DNA of 64,000 nt. Source: Bacillota bacterium (GTDB taxonomy: Bacteria > Bacillota_E > Symbiobacteriia > Symbiobacteriales > Symbiobacteriaceae). The position numbers and the translations under genes were made by a program. The notes beneath the pieces were generated by a model. That model saw only the letters and a list, made by a program, of their open reading frames with translations. It was not told the origin of the DNA and searched no databases. This document shows, piece by piece, positions 60,311 to 64,000 of this stretch (positions are counted from its first letter, which is position 1; the number at the start of each line of letters is the position of its first letter). The DNA is taken from the NCBI GenBank assembly GCA_003242675.1, contig QGVE01000001.1:1-64000 (forward strand). Reading direction: 5' to 3'.

Positions 60311-62329
60311 GTGACGGCAACGATGCTGCCTGGTCTGATCGTAGGCATCCTGCTCGCGGGGGCGCTGCTGGTGGCTGTGGCTCCGCTGCGCGGCCGCTTC
60401 CTCGCCTGGCTCGGCGCCCTGACGGGGCTGCTGTCGGGGCTGTTCCTGGCCTGGCTGGGAGTGGAGGTCCTGACCGGCGGGCCGTTGGAGCTCCAGTGGG
60501 GCCCGGGGCTGCCCATGGACGGCCTTCCCTTCTCCCTCGCCCTGCGCGTGGACAGCCTGAGCGCGCTGTTCCTTCTCCTGCTGGCTGTCGTGCCCGCCGC
60601 GGCGCTGCTCTTCTCCGTGGAGTACTTCGAGGGACAGCCGGAAGAGGCGGTGCGCCGCTTCTTCAGCCCGTTCCTCGTCCTCCTGGCCGCCATGGTCACG
60701 GTGGTGATGGCGGACGACTGGATCCTGTTCCTCTTTGCCTGGGAGATCATGAGCCTGGCCTCTTACCTGCTGGTGATGTGGGAGTGGCGGAAGGAGCGGA
60801 ACGCCCGGGCGGCCTGGCTCTACCTGGTGACGACCCACATCGCCGGCAGCGGCATGCTGCTGGCCGCCTGCTGGCTCTCGGTTCAGGGCGGCAGCTTCGG
60901 CTTCAGCGAGACGGCTGCGGCGCTGCTCGCTGCCTTTGAGTCCACGCCGCTGCTGGCCAACCTGATGGTGGCTGCGTTCGCCCTGGGCTTCCTGGCCAAG
61001 GGCGCCACCTTCCCGCTCCACTTCTGGCTGCCGGACGCTCAGGGTGCGGCCCCGGTCACCGTGGCGGCTACCCTGTCTGGCCTGGTCGAGAAGATGGGCG
61101 TCTACGGAATCATCCGCCTCTTCCTGTTCATGCTGCCCGCCGGCAGCGACTGGGCCGTCACCTGGGGCCTGCTGCTGGCCACCCTGGGGACCGCCTCCAT
61201 GGTGCTGGGCAACATCCGCTCCCTGGGCGAGCAGAACACCAAGCGGCTGGTGGCCCAGAGCAGCATCGGGCAGATGGGCTACATCGTGCTGAGCCTGGGG
61301 ATGGCGGTGGCCCTCGCCGGCCGGGCGCCCCTGCTGTCGGCGGTGGCCTTTGTCGGCGCCCTCTACCACGCCATCAACCACGCCTTCTTCAAGCCGATGC
61401 TCTTCCTGACCGTAGGCAGCATCTACCGCCGGACCGGCAGCTTCGACCTCCGGGGTCTGGGTGGCCTGGTGGACAAGATGCCGGCGGTGGCGGGCATCAC
61501 CCTGCTGGGCGCCCTGGCCATCGCAGGCACGCCGCCCCTGAACGGCTTCGCCAGCAAGTGGCTGATCTACCGGGCGGCGGTCTTCGGCGGACTGCACCTG
61601 CCGGTGCTGGCGGTCTACGGCGTCATCGCCATCTTCATCAGCACCGTGAGCCTGGCGGCCTACCTGAAGTACTTCGGCGCGGCCTTCCTGGGAACGCCCG
61701 GCGCGGACTCCCGGGAGGCCAAGGCCGGTCCTGAATCCGGCCTGATGCTGATTCCGCAGGCGGCGCTTGCGGTCGGCTGCGTGGTGCTGGGCCTCTGGCC
61801 CCAGCCGGTGGTCTCCGGCGCCCTGGCGGCTCTGAAGGCGGCCCCTGGCGCTGCGGCCTACGGCGCCGGCGCGACGGCCGCCGAGGTGATGGGCGGGCTG
61901 CTGGGCGGCCCGGGCTACCGGCCGGGGGCTGTCCTGCTGGCCCTGGTGGTCTGCGCTCTGATTACCTGGGTCGTCTGGCAGATGGGCGTGCCGGCGACGC
62001 GCCCCACCACGCCGTGGTTCGGCGGAGAGGTGCTGCCGGAGAGCGAGGCCCGGGTGGGCTCGGAACACCTCTATCGTTCCTTCCTGGCACGGTACAAGGC
62101 CCTATTGGCCCCGCTCTGGGATCCCCGGTTCCGGGTGCCAGAGTGGCTGGAGCCGGTGCTGGACGCCGACCGGTGGCTGTTCGGGCCCATCTACCGGGCC
62201 TATGAAGGCCTCAGCCGCCTGGTGGTCCGGCGGCATCGGGGCCGGGTGAAGGGCTACGTCGCCTGGCAGCTGCTGGCTGTCGTCCTGATGATCGTCCTCC
62301 TGGTTGGGACGGAAGGGGGTCTGCTCTGA
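60311..62329 (+). CDS. Large antiporter-like membrane subunit of group 4 hydrogenase (HyfB/HycC-type)
   Basis: A 672-residue protein of the HyfB/HycC/CooM type with about 15-16 helices and a C-terminal extension. LFLFAWEIMSLASYLLVMWEW, AKGATFPLHFWLPDAQGAAPVTVAATLSG and YHAINHAFFKPMLFL carry the charged residues of the ion path. The C-terminal part (ARVGSEHLYRSFLARYKALLAPLWD...) leads to a final helix. It starts one base after the previous stop and overlaps the large subunit gene by one base (TGATG). Confidence 0.92.
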   Translation: MTATMLPGLIVGILLAGALLVAVAPLRGRFLAWLGALTGLLSGLFLAWLGVEVLTGGPLELQWGPGLPMDGLPFSLALRVDSLSALFLLLLAVVPAAALLFSVEYFEGQPEEAVRRFFSPFLVLLAAMVTVVMADDWILFLFAWEIMSLASYLLVMWEWRKERNARAAWLYLVTTHIAGSGMLLAACWLSVQGGSFGFSETAAALLAAFESTPLLANLMVAAFALGFLAKGATFPLHFWLPDAQGAAPVTVAATLSGLVEKMGVYGIIRLFLFMLPAGSDWAVTWGLLLATLGTASMVLGNIRSLGEQNTKRLVAQSSIGQMGYIVLSLGMAVALAGRAPLLSAVAFVGALYHAINHAFFKPMLFLTVGSIYRRTGSFDLRGLGGLVDKMPAVAGITLLGALAIAGTPPLNGFASKWLIYRAAVFGGLHLPVLAVYGVIAIFISTVSLAAYLKYFGAAFLGTPGADSREAKAGPESGLMLIPQAALAVGCVVLGLWPQPVVSGALAALKAAPGAAAYGAGATAAEVMGGLLGGPGYRPGAVLLALVVCALITWVVWQMGVPATRPTTPWFGGEVLPESEARVGSEHLYRSFLARYKALLAPLWDPRFRVPEWLEPVLDADRWLFGPIYRAYEGLSRLVVRRHRGRVKGYVAWQLLAVVLMIVLLVGTEGGLL

Positions 62330-63885
62330 TGGTGACGCATCGCGAAATCCCCGTCTCGCGGGAAGCGCTGGTGGCCGAGGCCCGGCGGCTGGTGGAGGGC
62401 GGCGCCCGGTTCATCACCTCCGTGGGCACGGACATGCGCCCCAGGGGCGGCGGCTTTGAAGTTCGCTACCTGTTTGCCCACGATCGCGAGGGCGCGGTGA
62501 GCGACCTGGTGGTGGCGGTGCCTGCGGATGACCCGGTACTGCCCTCCGTCACGGCTGCCACCCCCGCCGTGGGGTGGGCGGAGCGGGAGGTCTACGACCT
62601 GCTGGGAATCCGGTTCGAAGGGCACCCCGACCCGCGCCGGCTGGTGGTCGCCGACGACTGGCCTGCCGACGTGTTCCCCCTGCGCAAGGATGTGCCCCAC
62701 AACTACCGGCCGCCCCGGGTCGACAACGCGCCCCCGGCGGTGAAGCCCACCGCCCCCGGCACCACGGTGGTGCCCGTGGGTCCCTTCTTCCCCACCCTGG
62801 AGGAACCCGCCTACTTCCGGCTGTTCGTGGAAGGGGAGGAAGTGGTGGGATGCGACTACCGGGGCTTCTACAGCCACCGGGGCGTGGAGAAGTTGGCCGA
62901 GACCCTGAAGTACGACCAGGTGCCCTTCCTCTCGGAGCGCATCTGCGGCATCTGCGGCTTCGTCCACAGCACCAGCTTCTGCCAGGCCGTGGAGAACGCG
63001 GCCGGTGTGGAGGTGCCTGCCCGGGCCCGCTACATCCGGACCGTGATGCTGGAGCTGGAGCGGATCCACAGCCACCTGCTCTGGCTGGGTCTGGCCGCCC
63101 ACATCGTCGGCTTTGACACCGTCTTCATGCAGGCCTGGCGGGTCCGCGAGCCGGTGATGTGGATCGCCGAGGAGATCACCGGCAACCGGAAGACCTACGG
63201 CATGAACCTGCCCGGCGGCGTGCGCCGGGACCTGACCCCCGAGGCGATCCAGAAGCTGCGGGATGTGCTGGACAAGGTGGAGAAGGAGACCGCCGCCCTG
63301 GCCCGGGCGTTGGAGAAGGATACCGTTCTGCGGAGCCGCCTCGAGGGGGTAGGGGTCCTGACCCGGGAGAAGGCCGTGGAGTGGGCCGTGATCGGTCCCA
63401 CCGCCCGGGCCTCCGGGCTGGAGCAGGATGTGCGGGTGGACTACCCCTACGCCGCCTACGCCGATCTGGAGCCTAAGGTGGCGGTCCGGACGGCCGGGGA
63501 CATCTGGGCCCGGTTGGAGGTCCGGCTGGAGGAGACCTTTGAGGCGATCCGGCTGATCCGGGCGGCCGTGGCCAACCTGCCGGACGGGCCGCTGTCGGTG
63601 GCCGTGCGGGGGATTCCCGCCGGGAAGGTAGGCATCAGCCTCATCGAGGCCCCCCGGGGGCAGTGCTGCCACTTCGTCATCACCGGCGAGGACGGCAAGC
63701 CCTATCGCTGGCGGGTGCTGGCCCCCACGTACATGCAGCTGCAGTGCATCGCCGAGATGGTGAATCCGGGAACGACGGTGGCCGACTTCCCGATCATCGC
63801 CGCTTCCATCGACCCCTGCTTCTCCTGCACGGAGCGGATGGAGATTGTCCGTCGGAAGCCTGCGGAAGGGAGGGAGGGTGCATGA
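62329..63885 (+). CDS. [NiFe] hydrogenase large subunit fused to NuoC-like domain (HycE/HyfG-type)
   Basis: A 518-residue catalytic subunit of an energy-converting hydrogenase that makes H2 from protons and ferredoxin electrons. The first 125 residues form a NuoC-like domain (GWAEREVYDLLGIRFEGHPD). The rest has both Ni ligand motifs: ERICGICGFVHS near residue 204 and DPCFSCTERM near residue 495. These four Cys separate it from complex I NuoD, which lacks them. The NuoC fusion is the HycE/HyfG (group 4a-like) arrangement; CooH has the NuoC-like part separate. It ends at residue DPCFSC plus about 20, so no long cleaved tail is seen. Confidence 0.94.
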   Translation: MVTHREIPVSREALVAEARRLVEGGARFITSVGTDMRPRGGGFEVRYLFAHDREGAVSDLVVAVPADDPVLPSVTAATPAVGWAEREVYDLLGIRFEGHPDPRRLVVADDWPADVFPLRKDVPHNYRPPRVDNAPPAVKPTAPGTTVVPVGPFFPTLEEPAYFRLFVEGEEVVGCDYRGFYSHRGVEKLAETLKYDQVPFLSERICGICGFVHSTSFCQAVENAAGVEVPARARYIRTVMLELERIHSHLLWLGLAAHIVGFDTVFMQAWRVREPVMWIAEEITGNRKTYGMNLPGGVRRDLTPEAIQKLRDVLDKVEKETAALARALEKDTVLRSRLEGVGVLTREKAVEWAVIGPTARASGLEQDVRVDYPYAAYADLEPKVAVRTAGDIWARLEVRLEETFEAIRLIRAAVANLPDGPLSVAVRGIPAGKVGISLIEAPRGQCCHFVITGEDGKPYRWRVLAPTYMQLQCIAEMVNPGTTVADFPIIAASIDPCFSCTERMEIVRRKPAEGREGA

Positions 63886-64000
63886 TGGCCACGATCGGAG
63901 CGGCTCTCTACAACCTGGCCTTCGCGATGCTGCTGTCGCCCCTCTATGCGGGCATCACCCGGAAGCTGAGGGCCCGCCTCCACTCCCGGCAGGGTCCGTC
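63882..64000 (+). CDS. NuoH-like membrane subunit of group 4 hydrogenase (HycD/HyfC-type), cut by the window end
   Basis: Only about 39 residues are present. One helix (YNLAFAMLLSPLYAGITRKL) is followed by RARLHSRQGPS, which fits the start of the HycD/HyfC/NuoH family, where a RxGP motif marks the first loop. It overlaps the large subunit stop by four bases (ATGATGG) with GGAGGGTG upstream. The remaining hydrogenase genes (small subunit, ferredoxin-like subunit) are expected beyond the window. Confidence 0.82.
   Translation, partial: MMATIGAALYNLAFAMLLSPLYAGITRKLRARLHSRQGP

Noticed and set aside
59654..62068. 804-residue leftward frame opposite the hydrogenase membrane subunits
   Set aside because: Same reason; the forward genes carry clear family motifs.
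62329..63885. Complex I NuoCD fusion
   Set aside because: Both Cys pairs that bind the NiFe site are present, so it is a hydrogenase and not complex I.

Overview
The window looks like the chromosome of a thermophilic, endospore-forming, high-GC member of the Firmicutes, most like Symbiobacterium or a close relative. The reasons are a G+C content near 70 % by eye, strong GGAGG-type ribosome binding sites with many GTG and TTG starts, Firmicutes-type gene content (spoIVA, ytaF, recA-recX, cmk-plsC-rpsA, der-plsY-gpsA), a SAM-I riboswitch, a GAAC-N4-GTTC SOS box and type II IPP isomerase. The species assignment is inference from gene content. No rRNA, tRNA, CRISPR array or intact insertion sequence was seen.

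Layout. 1-1466: poly-G low-complexity sequence, then a frameshifted beta-propeller lipoprotein. 1.6-6.1 kb: ROK regulator with gapA, a DEAD-box helicase and a YciI-like protein. 6.2-9.7 kb: TauE/SafE exporter and an SsuABC/NMT1-like ABC transporter. 9.8-10.8 kb: a Tat-type Rieske-like protein that has lost its usual histidine ligands, and a solo IS630-type DNA-binding protein. 11.1-17.0 kb: complete mrpABCDEFG Na+/H+ antiporter operon. 17.0-20.9 kb: a pair of coiled-coil genes divergent from thpR-recA-recX, with an SOS box between them. 21-30.6 kb: cmk, plsC, S1 protein, topB, fni, and a glycosyltransferase with a large insertion. 30.7-36.4 kb: der, plsY, gpsA, ytaF, spoIVA. 36.4-40.5 kb: DUF2249 protein, SAM-I riboswitch-metX, a short leader ORF, lysC, and a DinB-fold protein. 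40.8-44.6 kb: an operon of AbgA-like hydrolase, PepT-like peptidase and DcuC-like carrier. 44.6-47 kb: cydAB (short Q-loop type). 47-54.3 kb: ndk, LysM protein, mtnP-ahcY-TIM barrel gene, and a PAS-GGDEF-EAL protein.

The most striking part is 54.4 kb to the end: a carbon monoxide oxidation module joined to an energy-converting [NiFe] hydrogenase. cooS-cooF read leftward. A cooA-like CO sensor and cooC read rightward, followed by two antiporter-like membrane subunits, a fused NuoC/hydrogenase large subunit and the start of a NuoH-like subunit. The expected physiology is CO + H2O -> CO2 + H2 coupled to ion pumping. A CooA-type box sits at about -41.5 of a predicted cooS promoter. The cooA-like gene carries one in-frame amber codon in an otherwise full-length, well-conserved reading frame.

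The rest is core metabolism. metX feeds methionine and SAM under SAM control, while mtnP and ahcY recycle MTA and SAH. lysC supplies the aspartate pathway. plsC, plsY and gpsA make phosphatidic acid, and fni makes isoprenoid precursors. The Mrp antiporter handles Na+ and pH, and its subunits are related to the membrane arm of the hydrogenase at the other end of the window. cydAB offers respiration at low O2 beside the anaerobic CO module.
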